Below are positions 24,480 to 37,785 of a DNA stretch of 64,000 nt, one piece after another. This DNA is from Paralichthys olivaceus (taxonomy: Eukaryota > Chordata > Actinopteri > Pleuronectiformes > Paralichthyidae). The position numbers and the translations under genes are program-made. The first letter of the stretch is position 1. Every line of letters begins with the position of its first letter. Location: positions 14,993,501 to 15,057,500 of the forward strand of contig NC_091107.1 in assembly GCF_024713975.1 (NCBI RefSeq). Direction: 5' to 3'. A model generated the notes under the pieces. It was not told where the DNA came from. It ran no database searches and saw nothing but the letters and a program-made list of their open reading frames with translations.

Positions 24480-25030
24480 GGCTGCTTCTGATGGAGCCTC
24501 GACAATAGATCGTTCACTGCTGCGGTCAGGTGAGCTCCGGGTCCCCCCGCTCCACGGAGCAGATGGTACAGCCCGCATGCAGTTGATAGTTGTTGCTGAG
24601 GAGGTTCCTGCTCACACCATCCAACCTGCTCTCCGCCCGGGTCCTGTGGCTGCAGGCTGCGCTGCTTCTCCAACATGCCCCCGTCTGAACAGCGGAGCCA
24701 CCGCGGAGGACGCAGCGTGGTCGCGTTGCTTCACATTTTGTGCAGTATTACAGGTGAGCCCTGTTTTCTTCCCGCTAGCCCTTTTCTGTTTGTTCCGCGG
24801 ACGCTGCACAGAAGTTTGGAGAGGGAGCTGCGTGTCTCTCGCTCCGAGCAGGAATCCCGGGGAAAACCGGCGACCACCGCGTGCTACCACCGGCGGGATT
24901 AGTAGAAGTTTATTAAGTTTAGCAGGTATCCTCTGTAGGTTTAAGTAAACTTGGTTATAAGTTGTCAGGGACGTATTGGAAGAGGTAGCTAGCCGGCAGC
25001 ACCACCGCGGATGATGGTGCGACCCGAGGC
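24480..25030 (+). promoter_or_regulatory. nectin3: CpG-rich first-exon region of nectin3
   Basis: This stretch is markedly richer in G+C and CpG than the AT-rich DNA on both sides and encloses the start codon at 24675. It is a likely CpG-island promoter. No TATA box was assigned. Confidence 0.55.
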
Positions 25031-28000
25031 TGCCATAGAAACCCTCCATAGAAACCCCTGAGGAGCAAGCAGCCATATTCATTAACGTATATACAAATCC
25101 CCAACCTACATTTGGCTCAATGCAGAGTTAGTGGGAGACATATTAGCTTCAGATGCATTTTCTGTTAAAGTTATGTGGTGCTGCGGTTTGTCTAAATCTT
25201 CCAAAACTGTTTGGGAACTTGCACGTGTGCCACGAGAGGTGACTGCACGTCTGCACCTTGCAGGTGGATGAGGATCAGACACCATGTGTCTGCAGTTCAG
25301 ACTGAGCTGCTCAAGTTTGTGTGAGGGAGAAGCAATATTTGACAGGGTGTGTTGCCTGGACACAGGGTTTCTGCACAAAACTCAAAAGAACAAAAGTCAG
25401 AACTGAATAAGTTCAGTTATTTATAAAAATTATAATATATACCATCACCATCTAGTCCTATATTCGAAAATGTCTATATTGGCACTATTCAATGAAGTGG
25501 GACTTATGAAACCAAGCTCAAATATATATTTTTATTAAAAAACTATCCCAGATTCTAATGGGGAATACAAGTATTTTTCAGCCTGTGCATGTCGCCCACA
25601 TGCACAGTGGTACTTGCAAAAACCTCTGGAATCGGCACTGTAGACATCCTTCTCCGACAGGCACGACACTGGGCAGTAGCTACTATATAATCTTATGGGG
25701 CATCTGCGACAGAAATGTCCACAATTTTGAGGGGGCAGAATAAGGCTCAAATTTGGCAATATCACACGTCTCACTGAGCTATGAGTGAATTGGGCCGGAC
25801 TATTTGGTCCCTAGTTTTCCTCTTACCATAGCTGAAGGTAGGAGGACAATATTGACCTCTTTCTGTAAATACAGTTCAGTGCATCACTGTCACAAGCTAC
25901 ATCATAACTACATCTATATAGATTTTGAACAGTATTAAATTGCAATCAGTTTTCTCTTTTTCTCATAACCTGCAGAGACTTTTGGAGAGAACAAAAGTTC
26001 AGGCCTAAACAGCCACTTCACCTCCGAGTTGAGGTGCATAGACCGGTGTCAATTTGACTTGCTTCACTTTAAGTCTGCTATACATTTCAATGAGGTGTTT
26101 GACCTTGTGCCTTTGTTGAATGTAGAATAGATGCACACACCCGTACAGCTAATAACGTCTTAAAGGGGAACAAACACTGTTTTCTCTTGTACACATGTGC
26201 CATTAAATGCACTAATCATATTCCTGACCATGAGGGGGCAGAAAAACAGAATGAAGAGTCGCGTCATGTCTCCAGCTTATAAAGTTGGTATCGCGAACAT
26301 GCTAACTACTTCTACATCCAGCACAGTGGATGTTTCACACATGAGAACAACCATTCAGAAAATTCTACATTCAGCCATAGAAGAAAAAAGCTAAATTCTC
26401 CATAACAAGGGCACTGGTTCCCTTTTGAATTAAATACTTCTATAAGATTAAATTTTAATGTTAACCGTATTCATATTTAATGTAATTAACAATATTTATG
26501 TGCATTAATTAATTAGTAAACTTGCACAAAACACTTGCTAAGTTGAGTTTTGAGCACTTGAGTGTTTAACATTAGGTAGTGACATCCCTCCTTTACTGGC
26601 TTCCTCTTACAGACATTAATTACAGAGACTGACATGGCCCTCCACAGTCTTATTTATTCTGTCACAGTTTCATAATGAACCTGATTTTTTTTTACCCTTT
26701 TTATAATAACATGATTGTTTGAGTTTGAATGCAGTATTTTGCATTATTACTTCATCAAAGTCATAGTACATTACAACTCTTCAGTCGCTTATAAATTTGT
26801 ATCACATGAATGTTATTTCTTGTCATTTCGCAGTTTTAAGTACATCCTAAGAAGCAAGTAAAACAAACCTGCAGAGCAAAACATTGCTCCACAGCACCAG
26901 TATTGTTACGGAATTCCATATTGTAATTTATTTAGTTTGTACATTCTATGTAATGCACACAGTGTCAAGTTGGCCCAGCATCATTTTCACATCAGTAGTC
27001 ATTAAAAATATTTTTGATTAAAAAAAAAAAAAAAAAAAAAATGTATCTAATGACTGGGCCCTGAGCTGATTTACCAATGATGAACAGCTTATCAGAACCA
27101 GGAAGCCAGTTTAAGAATATGTATGTGAATAATTTCAGCAAAAAAGTTGATTTGAAGGTCAAATAAGATCAATATGTCAAACGACTATTTTCAATCCTTC
27201 TCTCTCCTGCTCTGGACAGCTGACTCGGCGACTTCCACCCCAACACCATCACTATTTATGTTCTGATTTCCACTTTTAACAAGACATGCTGCCCGCTGGC
27301 AAGACACTCATATTAATACACTCGCTGCCACATAAGTGGTGCATGTGAAGGTAGTATTGACTAAAGTGAGAACGAGCAGCAGAGTGTCCCCGGGGAGCAG
27401 TGTGTCCTTGATGACAGAATATATTTGTGCGTGTGTATGTGTGTGGTCTAGGTATTACTTATGTTGTGGGGACCTGAATCTGAGTCACAATTTAGAGACT
27501 TTACCGACCCTATTGGGATAAAGTCCAAATCCCGATAATGTAATCATTAAATTTTAAGGTGAAGACATGATGAGGTTTAGGGGGTTAGGCATGTGTGTAT
27601 GTGTGTTGCATTTGCAAGCCAATTTGAAAGCATCTCTTTGATGATAGAAGGATAGAAAAAACTTGAAGGACTTTTCTCTCTGGAGGCAGAAGACGAAGAG
27701 AGAGAACTGTTATTTCTATGTCAGATAGTCGTCATACAAGACCAGTTAGACTTTGCTTTTATTTTAATTACTCCCTTATTCTGAGTTGCAGAAATGAGGG
27801 CATTTTTATGTAAGGTTGTCGTCATGTCACCAGTGAAAATTTAATAAAGCCGCTTTACCTAACTGAGCTGTTATTCCTAACATCTAACAAATAGTCAGTG
27901 GTAAAAATCAGTTTCTACTTGAGGAATAGGTTCACTCCCAGTGTACTGCACAGTTACCATCTGGAATGAAGTGTGCCATTTTGCACAGTTTATACAAAAT

Positions 28001-31000
28001 GCAAATAGTATGCGTTGTGTTTTCATTCAGAAAGTGTGAATCATTTACTATGTCTGTTTCCACTGGTTTATTTACATTAGCTCGGGGCCAATTTTTCATC
28101 TGCATAGCAGCTTTATTCCTCTGAGGAAGTTGTTATAGGTGTGTTGTGCAAAATGTGTGATGTGGGAGTAATCAGGAAGGAAAGCTGCCATATATGTGAG
28201 CATGGCTCTTCAACTGGAGGCTCATTCAAGCGGTTCATTTTGCTGGTCATTATACCGCCACACCAGCAACAGTGATGGAGCCATTATGTCTACAAGTTGT
28301 AGATCCATTGATCTGTTTGTCCATCGCATTCTCATGCGCTAACTCAGGAAACACTTTAGGCAGTTTCTTCACATTTGGCACAAACTTCCACTTGAACTCA
28401 AATAAACTGATAAGAGTTTGGTTGTCAAAGGGCACGGTCATGGTGACCTCATAAAACACGTTATTAGCCATAAATTCATGCACTAAAAATAAAACATAAA
28501 TGACAAAGTGATAACATTTAGTATCCAACGGGGAAATAATTGGTGGAGTGGTGTCGCATCTCTGATAAAAAATGTTTTGTTGGCCACAAATGGCATTGGC
28601 ATGATATTCTCCATTGCAACACTGGCACTATGACAACTAATGATTGTAACAGTTGCCAAACAAATTCATAATATTGGTAACAGCAAGTTGGCTAACATTA
28701 CCACGCCTGCTCTAGTCGGTCATCTAGGAAAACCGAAATGTCACATTGCCAATCACGTTACCTGCTTATCATGCAGGTGAACAGCCAACTACGTCAAGTT
28801 GCACCTCTTTAGCAGCTCTTAAGGGTCTCCATCTTGGAAAAAAACATTCAATATTGACTCTGATCTTATCACCTTCTTTGTCGGAGGTATTTTTTGCCGA
28901 GGGAACATGGTTTCTTCAGTGGAGGGAATTCTTGAAAGTAGCTTGCACATGAACATATACACAGAAATCTGTTTTGTTATGGGCATCTAACTATTGTTCT
29001 TAGACAAACTTAAAAAATGTGAACATATCCTTCAATGCAGCGTATCCCTGATTATGAGTTTTTGTTATCAGTGAATTTAGCTAATTTACACTACTGTGTG
29101 TGTATTTCTATCTTTGACTGTTAGATCTTACAGAGTGAAGACATATAGCCTGTTTTTACAACTTCAACAGATTGTTTGAGGGTTAAGACTATTGTATGGT
29201 TAAGGTGAATGTAAGGGTTGGGGTTAGGCATTTAGATGTTAAGGTTAAGGTTAGTGTAAGGGGCTAGAGAATGAAATGAGTGTCCTAAAAAAGAGTGAAG
29301 TACAAGAATGTGTGCTTTTGTGTGTGTTTTATTGTCAGTTGAAATCAATATATTGCTCTAAATTGCACATGAAATGGACTCCAACACTTCACATATCCCC
29401 ATTGATATCTCCTCCCTTTTCTCTGCATGAGTAACACAATGACTCATTATGCCCACTCTTCCAAAAATGAATGCTCTCCAGATTTAATTTTCACAATTAA
29501 ATATTTGGCTTGTGTTTCAGATATTTATTTACAGCCCAATCTGTTAAACAATTATCAAAAGTTGATTCATAATTATTTTGAAACCAATACAATACAATAT
29601 TTATTACCAGATTTGGTGAATACATCACTATAATTGGTTAAACTGTCCCACTAATCAGGAAGCTCTAATAACTAACCTTGTAATTAACATCTGAACCTGT
29701 TAGTGAAAACTGACAAAAACTTGAAAAACTGTCAAACAAGTATCAAGTTCTCACAAGTTCAGACTTTACTCCAATAACAGTACAATTTAATAAGTAAATA
29801 TAAAAGAGGATATATAGATAAGTTTTCCTTACTTGATGGGAAGGGAAATTTCCTTCTACAGTATTATTGTTTGAGGACATGGCCTTATAAGTGTGTGATG
29901 AGCCAGAGACGGAGCTGCTTTTGGCAAAACAACAATAGAATATTTGGAGTCAGTTGCCAAGCAGCACAGCAGGTTTTGATTTACGATGATGTCTTCCTGC
30001 TGGCAGCTTGTTGCAATTAGTGATGTGCTTGAAGGCTCTGGCAGTCTAGTGGTGTTATATTTTCTTTTCTACATTGCTAACGTCATTCCTGTGTTTTCTG
30101 TTTGCCGGAGTCCTGGCGATATATATTTCCTCTGAGGAGGGTTTCATACGTGACTTTCCTCTCGCCTCTCCTCACTCAGCCTTCTTTTTCTCCTCTCAGC
30201 GATGATGTCATCGTCATGTGTTAGCATATCTCTTCCCCGCTTTTTCCTTTTTTTTTTTTTTCTTTCCCTGCCGGTCGCAGTCTGTTCTCCTCATATCCCT
30301 TTGACTTTCCTCAACGCGATGCTGAGCGCCTGCTTTCAAGACACGCCACATTTCTGACAAGTGCAGGTGACAGAGTGCATGGGCTAGTTATATTTGGACA
30401 AAGGCCACACAGACGGCCTGCTTTTGATTTCTGAATTCAGGTCGGGAGGAGGAAATCTATAGAGAAGAAACTATTCAATCAAATGAACAGTCAATCACAC
30501 ACTCAGCTGTATGTTACATGTTTGATAAAGCCCAACACCTACTGTGGTGATATCAAGATCTGATATTGGTACATAGTACATCATTTAGCAAAACTTAATA
30601 CTCACTAATCCTGTCACCAAGAGCTGAGGGATGAAAATGTTAAAGGGAGAGGTACTCATGGACAAGTTACCAGGGCCAACATACAGAGACAAACAAATAT
30701 TCCCTCTGACATTCACACCTACTGTCAATTTGGATTCTCCATTAGATTTAACAGCGGTCTGCATGTCTGTGGACTGTCGGAGTAAACCAGAGAAACCCTG
30801 GGAGAAAATTCAAAGTCAGCACATAGACTCCTGGCCAAACTGGGAATCGAACCTTCTTGGTGTGAGACAACAGTATTTACCACTGCACAACAGTGCCACC
30901 CTGTATATAAAATATTATAAATTATCAAAACCTCTCTATTTCAGATTTTTCATAAATTTCTCAACTTTCAGCTCCAATATCCATACACATTTTTCCACCA

Positions 31001-34000
31001 AGCAGCTCTGTGTTTAATAAAAGGCTTGCAACTATATAGATTCTCATTTTTTTATTTCACTGCTGTGAATTTCTAACAATGAAGGATGGCTCTGTATATG
31101 TACAAATAACAAATAACAGATATAAAAGGAAAGAAGTGTAATTTTTTTTATTTTTTTTTATAAAGGTTTGGTTTAATTACAATTATCCAAAACCTTTGCA
31201 GATGAACGTGATGGCATGTGGCTTCAGTCCTGTTTTCCTATGTGTCTTTGCAGGTGTGTGTTGCAGTCAGGTGGTGGTACCTCAGAGGGTGAGCGCTGTG
31301 CTGGGGAAGAATGCGACATTGGAGTGCAGGGTAGAGGTGGGAACAAACCTCACTCTCACTCAGAGTTCCTGGGAGCGCCGCCTACCTTCAGGCTCCGTCA
31401 CCTTGGCTGTTTACAACCCACTGCATGGCATCTCCATCCCAGAGCTTAGCCACCGCTTGTATTTCCGCTCACCCTCCTCTCACGACGCCACCATCGTCCT
31501 GGAAAACGTGGGTTTTGCTGACGTCGGGATCTACACCTGTAAGGTCGCTACATTTCCTCTGGGAAATACTCAAGCCTCCACTACGGTCAATGTGCTCGGT
31601 AAGTATTTGTAGCATGTGTGATTTTGAATATTTATCAAAATCAATATCAAATGTGAATAAACTGCATGTGTAAATGTAAATTGATTGTCTTTCGGGACAA
31701 AACAAGATATTTGAAGATATTGCGAGCAAATCGAGGACAATGAGTTTTACAGCATCAGAAAACAGTCTTGTTAGCCTTGAGTCTAGTATTAGCCCTTGTT
31801 TATAAGGACCTGTTGAGTAATAGCGGGTTCCAATGCTGTGTTTTCAATTTTACTGAAAGAACTACCCTTTTGTGTTCATTTGGATCACAGGTTGTCACTG
31901 ATGGCTTACAGACACACTGCGTGTGTGTGCTCACTTTGTTCACAGAACAGATCACAGGGATGGTTAGAGCTGCTAATGGTGGTTTGGCTTTGGTTTTAGT
32001 GGAAGAGGTGAAGAAAATTGAATTAAAGCTGCGAGAAAAGAAAACTGGTATTGATTTAAAAGAAGAAAGATGACCTGAGAAGGATGTTGAAATTCTAACG
32101 CGTCTCCCGCCTTGTTGTTTGTTCTCTCTCTGAATCACAGTGGAGCCGAAGGTCTACGTGTCAGCAGGTTCAACCGCCCTGATCGATGGCGGCAATGAAA
32201 CCGTGGTGGCCACCTGCATCGCTGAGCGGGCTCGGCCTCCCGCTGAGGTTTCCTGGGAGTCCAACCTGTTTGGCCAGTCAGAAGTGCAGCTGTTCGACGA
32301 GGTCAACGGCACCACCAGCACACAGGTGCGCTACCTATGGCAGCCCACGCGCCACGTCCAAGGCCACGCTCTCACCTGTGTGGTCCGCCACCCAGCTCTG
32401 CTGAATGACTTCAGGATCCCATACCAGCTGAACGTGCAGTGTGAGTGTCTCTGTGGGCTGAAAGAGCCTTATATCAAAGATATAGATTAATATTGATTCT
32501 GTTCTGCTACAAGGCTTTCATTTCCTCTGCCAAGGAGGTTATGTTTTCTCCTCTTGTCTGTTGGTTTGTTTGTAAGTAAGTTTACACAAAAACGATTGAA
32601 AGGATTCCCACCAAACTTGGTGTAATAATGTGGTACGGGTCAGGGAAGAACCCACTACATTTTGGTGTTGTGGATCAGGAGGCAGTTCCAGGATTTTTTT
32701 TCCCACTTCTTAAGGACAATTTTTCCACATGAACACTGTATGCAGGGTATAAGTCCTGGAAAAAATCAGGCACATATATGAAACTGTTATCTATGACTTT
32801 GTTTTAAATGTTTTTTAATAATAATCGCACAATTATTAGACTTGACAGAATAAACTTAAAGAGTCGATTAAGGTCCAAGTTTAGCTGTCATTTGATGAGG
32901 ACATACACGACAGCCTAAACATTTAATTTTGTATTTAACACAAAGTACGGTCTTAAAAGTGATGGTATTTAATTTCCTACAGCAGACAATTGATAGCCCT
33001 TGGCCTTGTCTGTGTTGATGTTTGATTTATTTGAAGCACATCAACAACAATCCACTTTAGAAGCAGCTGAATTGATGGCGATGAAATGTGTCTGGATGAA
33101 AACGACTAGCCACTCATGCTTCTCACAGGTGTTGATTATGGTTTAAGAAAGGCTGTCCTTGGTGTTCTCTGTCATTCATCTTTTTTCCCCACAGTCTATA
33201 GGCTTTTCTGCGTCAGTACATTGCCACTATTTGTAGCCTTTAACTGCCAAAAGAAGAAGTGTTTTCTGCCAGTACATATCTTTACTTTAAGGGGCACAAA
33301 TGTGTCTTTTTATTTGAGATACATACTGGTGAAAGGGGTAAAATAACCCACATGAAAATATTTTAGTTTGACAGATAATTTTAACTTTGCTCTGAGTTAG
33401 TGTTTTGTGACAGATGGCTGCAACAAAGGATTTTATGCTCATTTGGTGTCGGCACAGTGACAGACAGTTCCAAACATAAAACATAGCAAACATTTATCCA
33501 TGGAACAATGCCCTGTATTCTGTAGTGTAAGTAGCTGAACAAATGGCAACGAACAGAGGAGCTGTCTTAATATAGACATCTGTGAAAACCCCATGATAAC
33601 TTGGCACTGAAGAGAACTGGAGAACATTGTTGTTGACCTGGATTTAAAATGTGCAAATCATTGTAGCATGCAAGCGATGTCTGGTAGTTCCTCTGTAGGT
33701 GCTGTTTTGATTGTATAGTTTGCTAAACATCTTTGTGCATATTTGGATGACATCACGACCGACCCCAGACACCATATAATGCTGCACACAAAAAATAGTC
33801 ATCTTGTTTGTTTCTTTTTAACGTATGAAAATGTACCTTGGTTTACCCTGTTAACACTAGAGCCGGACCAATACAGGTTTTTAAGAATGATTCCAAGACT
33901 GATATTGGAGTAAAACATTTTTTGTTTATATGTTAAAAAATAAAAATGGCAATTATTACAAAGATGTCCTTATCAAACCTATGTGACAAAGAAATGTAGT

Positions 34001-37000
34001 TGAGGCTTTAACTTTTTTATAAATCACTCTAAAGAAGAAAAAAAAGAGAAAAGTGTTGCACATAGATGAACTTTATGAATGGGTGAATGTAAAATTGTGC
34101 TGTAAAGTGCTTTAATTGGTCTTCAAGACAAGAAAAGCGCTGTATAAATACAGACCATTTACTACTGTTCTGTCTGCACAAGAACTTTTTTCTTAGGTTC
34201 TGATTTCTCTGTTTTTGTTGTTTGTCTTTCTGTAGTTGCTCCTGACATCTCAGTGGTGGGCTACGATGGAGACTGGTATGCGGGTCGGGAAAACGTTCAA
34301 ATGACGTGCAAAGCCAACGCAAACCCACCAGCTCATCACTTCAGATGGATCAGGTCTGTATGTCTGTGCGCGTGACCTTTTCTGAGTTTTTCTTGGTTTC
34401 TGAAGGCCACATTGAGGATTAGCAACTGAAGAGTAATGTTGATGTGAACTCTATTTAAATCTATCATGTCATTTTGCATAATAAGATGTTTGTTGTAGGT
34501 GTGCTTGTGTCTAAATGTTTGTCTCTTGTGTGTCACAGATTGGACAGTGAAATGCCAGAAGGGGTGGAAATAATAAATAGCACTCTGCTCTTCCTGCGTC
34601 CCCTTCAGCGGAATGACTCTGGAGTTTACAGGTGTGAGGTTGCCAATGACATCAACCTCCGCAGTCGGGATGTGCGCATTCTCATACAAGGTGAGCGGAG
34701 TGTACACACCAGAACACAGCTGACTCCTATTGCCTTCTCCTCCCTTAGGAAGCATTGTGCGTGCATGCAGGTCATGGAGGGTATCACTGCCTGTGACATT
34801 GTCCTTCAAGCTGAAACGTGACACTGTATCACTCTGGCTCATCCTCTACATACTGATTGTATGTCTATCACAGCCACGGCACAGTGTGTTGGCACTGATA
34901 ATAGTGATAATATTAGCTTGAGTTTTAATTGCATGCTGATTAACATTAGGTCTCCAGATGTTCAAAAGGGAAGTTCAGCTGCCAAACAGCTGCAAAGATT
35001 TAAGGCCTCTTCAGACCACCGTGCACTGCCTCTGCTCCGTCCTCTTGGCTTGGTATCTGAGTGTGTCATGTCACTCTGTTGTGTTTGATGAGCATGTTCA
35101 TCTGGTTTCCTAAACTCGCTCTTGTCTGTGGAAGCCCTCTCAATGAATGATGCCCTGATTATGATGTGATTTTCTCTCTACATCTTTCTCGTTTCCTTTC
35201 TGTGTTTCTTTTATTTCTGCATGTGTCAAGCAGTAAGAGGCAAAACCCTGCAGCCTGACGGAGATGATGTCCCAGATTCATAAAACATTAACTAGTTCTT
35301 CTCAACTCCTATTTATTATTTATCATCCATATTTCATTTTCCTTTGAGAGGACCTGTACGGGTATGCATAAGCTTACACGTGTTGGTGTACCCTCGGTTG
35401 TGTATGTGTGTTGCTGTGGGTGTGCTCACATATGTCAGTTCGACTGCCTCTGCATGGAGTTGGACGACTGAGACTACAAACATTTGGGTTCATGTTACTT
35501 AGCTCTCAGATGTGAATCTTTTCCTCACATCTGGAAGGGCACTGAGGTTAAAATGGCAGAGCTATTTAGCAGCTCCATTAGAGCTTTTAGACTTTCCATT
35601 ACTTGAGCTCTGTCTGATTATGGCTGTTTGCTTTTCTCTTGTGTGGCTCCACCACTAATATAGTTCACAGTAATAGTGTTGTAATTCAATATTGTTATAT
35701 AACGCCTAATTTTACTTGCAAAATATTAAGTATATCATGCAATTTCCAAAATTATATGTATTCCTGTGCAAAAATGCATTTCAAATTCCATTGTTAATTC
35801 ACCTCAGTGAGTCACACATAGTTTATGTAATAAATATCTTTATAATATATAAAATATGTATTTTAATTAGTTTTATTTTAATGAACTCTGTGTAGGGACT
35901 CTAACCATGTCAAACAATCCATCAGACACTGACTATCCTCAATGTGACACCAGGATTCTGACAGAGCGACAGAATAACGTGTTTACAGAGTTTCACCTAC
36001 TAATAATTTGGGGGATTTGGATTATTTCCTTTCACAGTTTCAGAAATCAGGTATTTTAAGAGAGCGGGTTTCACAGACAGAAGCTTCTCTGCCAACAAAG
36101 CAAGTAATGAATTACTGACCCGTTACAAAGCTGTACATATTAAGTGTTACACACTCCTATTAAACTGAATGGACATGAAACTACCTGGGTGAGGCAAAGT
36201 CCTCCACTGAGCCAAGTAATCTTAAAATATGGCATCACCAAAGCTGTTCTTAGTTTCCAGATGGAAATGAAAAAGGAAATGGTGCACTTAGAGGCCAACA
36301 GCAAACACACAGCTTCATGGAGCTAATACTGACCTGCAGATAAGACCTGCTGGAGCAGTCATGACATTGGAAAAAGTTGGTTAATATCACCTAGGTTACA
36401 AGTGCACATAATTTGATATCCAGGTGCAAACCCAGAAGAAATATTTTACTGAATTTCACTTTTTCACAGCATTTTAAGACTGATTTCTGTTGGTAAACTC
36501 AATGAATGTTTTTAATTTGTGCATAATATACTCTTCTCAGTCTTTGGTTTCTTCAGTGGTCTTGCGTCTGCGTTACCTCAGAATCTCATTTTAGGCTAAC
36601 AGTGTTCTAAAACTCAATAATCTCTGTCCACACAAGCATTATAGTTCCGTATCAGTAATAAACCCCGTCCATATGAGCACACCTGAAAACGTATATCATG
36701 TGACCATTCACACTGGGCATGTGCTTACTAGTGTAAACGGACAGGAGTTTGTCTACTGTGCAGTTAATTGCTTAGTGACAGAAAATACAACGAACAGAAA
36801 TTTTTATTAAAAGAAAGACATGGGATTAATTCTCTTGGACCAATCAAATTCTAGTGTTTTGTTTTACACATATCTATTCTTCATTGTATAGTAATGGAAC
36901 ACTGCAGCTACAAGTTCTGAAGAGTTGGCAGCGCAGACCTGAGCTCACTGAGACCATGTACTGAATAGTTTAGTATGTGTGGTAGTTTAGTTGATGTTTT

Positions 37001-37785
37001 TTAACTTATCCTTTCTTAGTAAAATGCTGATGTAGTTGGCATTGACAATCTCTGCTTCTCTGTCTGTTCATCTCTCCCTTCCATCGTCTACTCCCCTCTT
37101 ACCCTCCTCTCCTCCATTAGATCCTCCCACCATGCCTTCCACCATTACTGCTCCTGTCCTAACTGGCTCTGCCTCCTCCACCTTAGTGGATGATAAGGGC
37201 CATGTCCTCCTCAGCTTCCCCACACTCGAAGCCCTACCTGAGAGTAATCTTGGTTCCATAGTGGGTGGTGCTGTGGGTGGGGTCTTGTTCCTGCTACTGC
37301 TGCTGTCTCTGGTAGGTGTGTATTACCTACGCAAACAGCAGACCTTCCACGGGAATTACTACACCAAGCCGTACTTGGGTCCCAATGACCTCCAGAAAGC
37401 CCCCACGCAGCACGAGCTCCACCCAACCAAAGCCGGCAGCAGCAGCTCCTGCCGCCGAGACCACGACCGGGAGGAGTGGGGCGACCGCCAGCTCAAACAA
37501 GAGCGTGACCGCCGTCACCATAGCGACTATAACGGAGAGGAGTATCCCCCTAACGGCTACACTAGGGCAATGAGGGAGAGCAGTCACCACAGCCATCAGC
37601 AGAATCACCAACGTGAACACACACAGTATTCTAGTCCACAGCAGGCCAGATTCCCTCATTCACCGAAGCCTCAGGGAAACGGCTCCCCCTACCTTTCAGA
37701 TGACTGCTACGATAGCGGGCCTGAAGGGGACTATGTCTCTCACACAGATGGCTCGGTCATTTCACGTAGGGAGTGGTATGTTTGA
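24675..37785 (+). CDS. nectin3: Nectin-3, isoform with EWYV tail (six exons)
   Basis: This is a Ca-independent immunoglobulin-like adhesion molecule of adherens junctions and synapses, binding nectins in trans and afadin through its tail. Exons: 24675-24753, 31254-31598, 32141-32440, 34236-34353, 34539-34690, 37121-37785, summing to 1659 nt in frame, 552 aa; human nectin-3 is 549 aa. A basic N-terminus and hydrophobic [13 protein letters not shown] form the signal peptide. An Ig V domain (to about residue 141) has the cysteine in LECRVEV and the motif DVGIYTC. Ig domain 2 (about 142-241) has [12 protein letters not shown]. Ig domain 3 (about 242-331) has GYDGDWY and SGVYRCEV. The TM is about 378-401. 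The cytoplasmic part has [12 protein letters not shown] and ends [12 protein letters not shown], an afadin PDZ ligand, as in mammalian nectin-3. Long 3' UTR likely to AATAAA at 41483-41488. Whether it is the a or b fish copy is unknown. Confidence 0.93.
27435..27610 (+). repeat. Dispersed repeat with tgtggggacc motif
   Basis: The order gttgtggggacctgaatc, then ggtttagggggttaggc, resembles a dispersed teleost repeat recalled from many introns. A related, decayed copy lies at about 29140-29300 (ttggggttaggca, aaggttaaggttag). Neither codes. Confidence 0.5.
28310..28480 (+). repeat. Dispersed repeat related to 4490-4810 and 46640-47130
   Basis: The motifs tttcttcacatttggcacaaac, shortened here as tttcttcacatttggcac, then aactgataagagtttgg and ggtcatggtgacctcat, follow the same order as in the other two copies. 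All three are in the same orientation. Confidence 0.5.
30756..30905 (-). mobile_element. tRNA-derived SINE fragment
   Basis: Read on the minus strand, the stretch starts ggtggcactgttgtgcagtgg and contains a perfect Pol III B box, GGTTCGATTCC (30843-30853). It then runs into the tail with the complement of ctgtggactgtcgg. This matches from memory a very common fish SINE-like family (gcagtggttagc... gggttcgaatccc). A decayed relative lies on the plus strand at about 45345-45480. Confidence 0.7.
32520..32720 (+). repeat. Dispersed repeat in nectin3 intron 3
   Basis: The order ccaaggaggttatgtttt, tttgtttgtaagtaag, cccaccaaacttggtg, gaagaaccca, cattttggtg is that of a dispersed non-coding repeat common in teleost introns, recalled from memory. 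Not coding. Confidence 0.6.

Larger units (their letters stand above)
24754..31253 (+). other. nectin3: Nectin3 intron 1 (about 6.5 kb)
   Basis: The intron runs from donor gtgagc to acceptor tttgcag. It holds no gene seen on either strand. Contents noted are a poly-A run at 27020-27041, several dispersed repeat fragments and one tRNA-like SINE, listed separately. Confidence 0.7.

Noticed and set aside
24205-24948. 247-codon frame across the nectin3 first exon
   Set aside because: It is in a different frame from the signal-peptide exon, contains no domain, and is open mainly because of local GC content.
24612-25082. 156-codon minus-strand frame at the nectin3 promoter
   Set aside because: It is GC-driven, has no domain and opposes the well-supported first exon.
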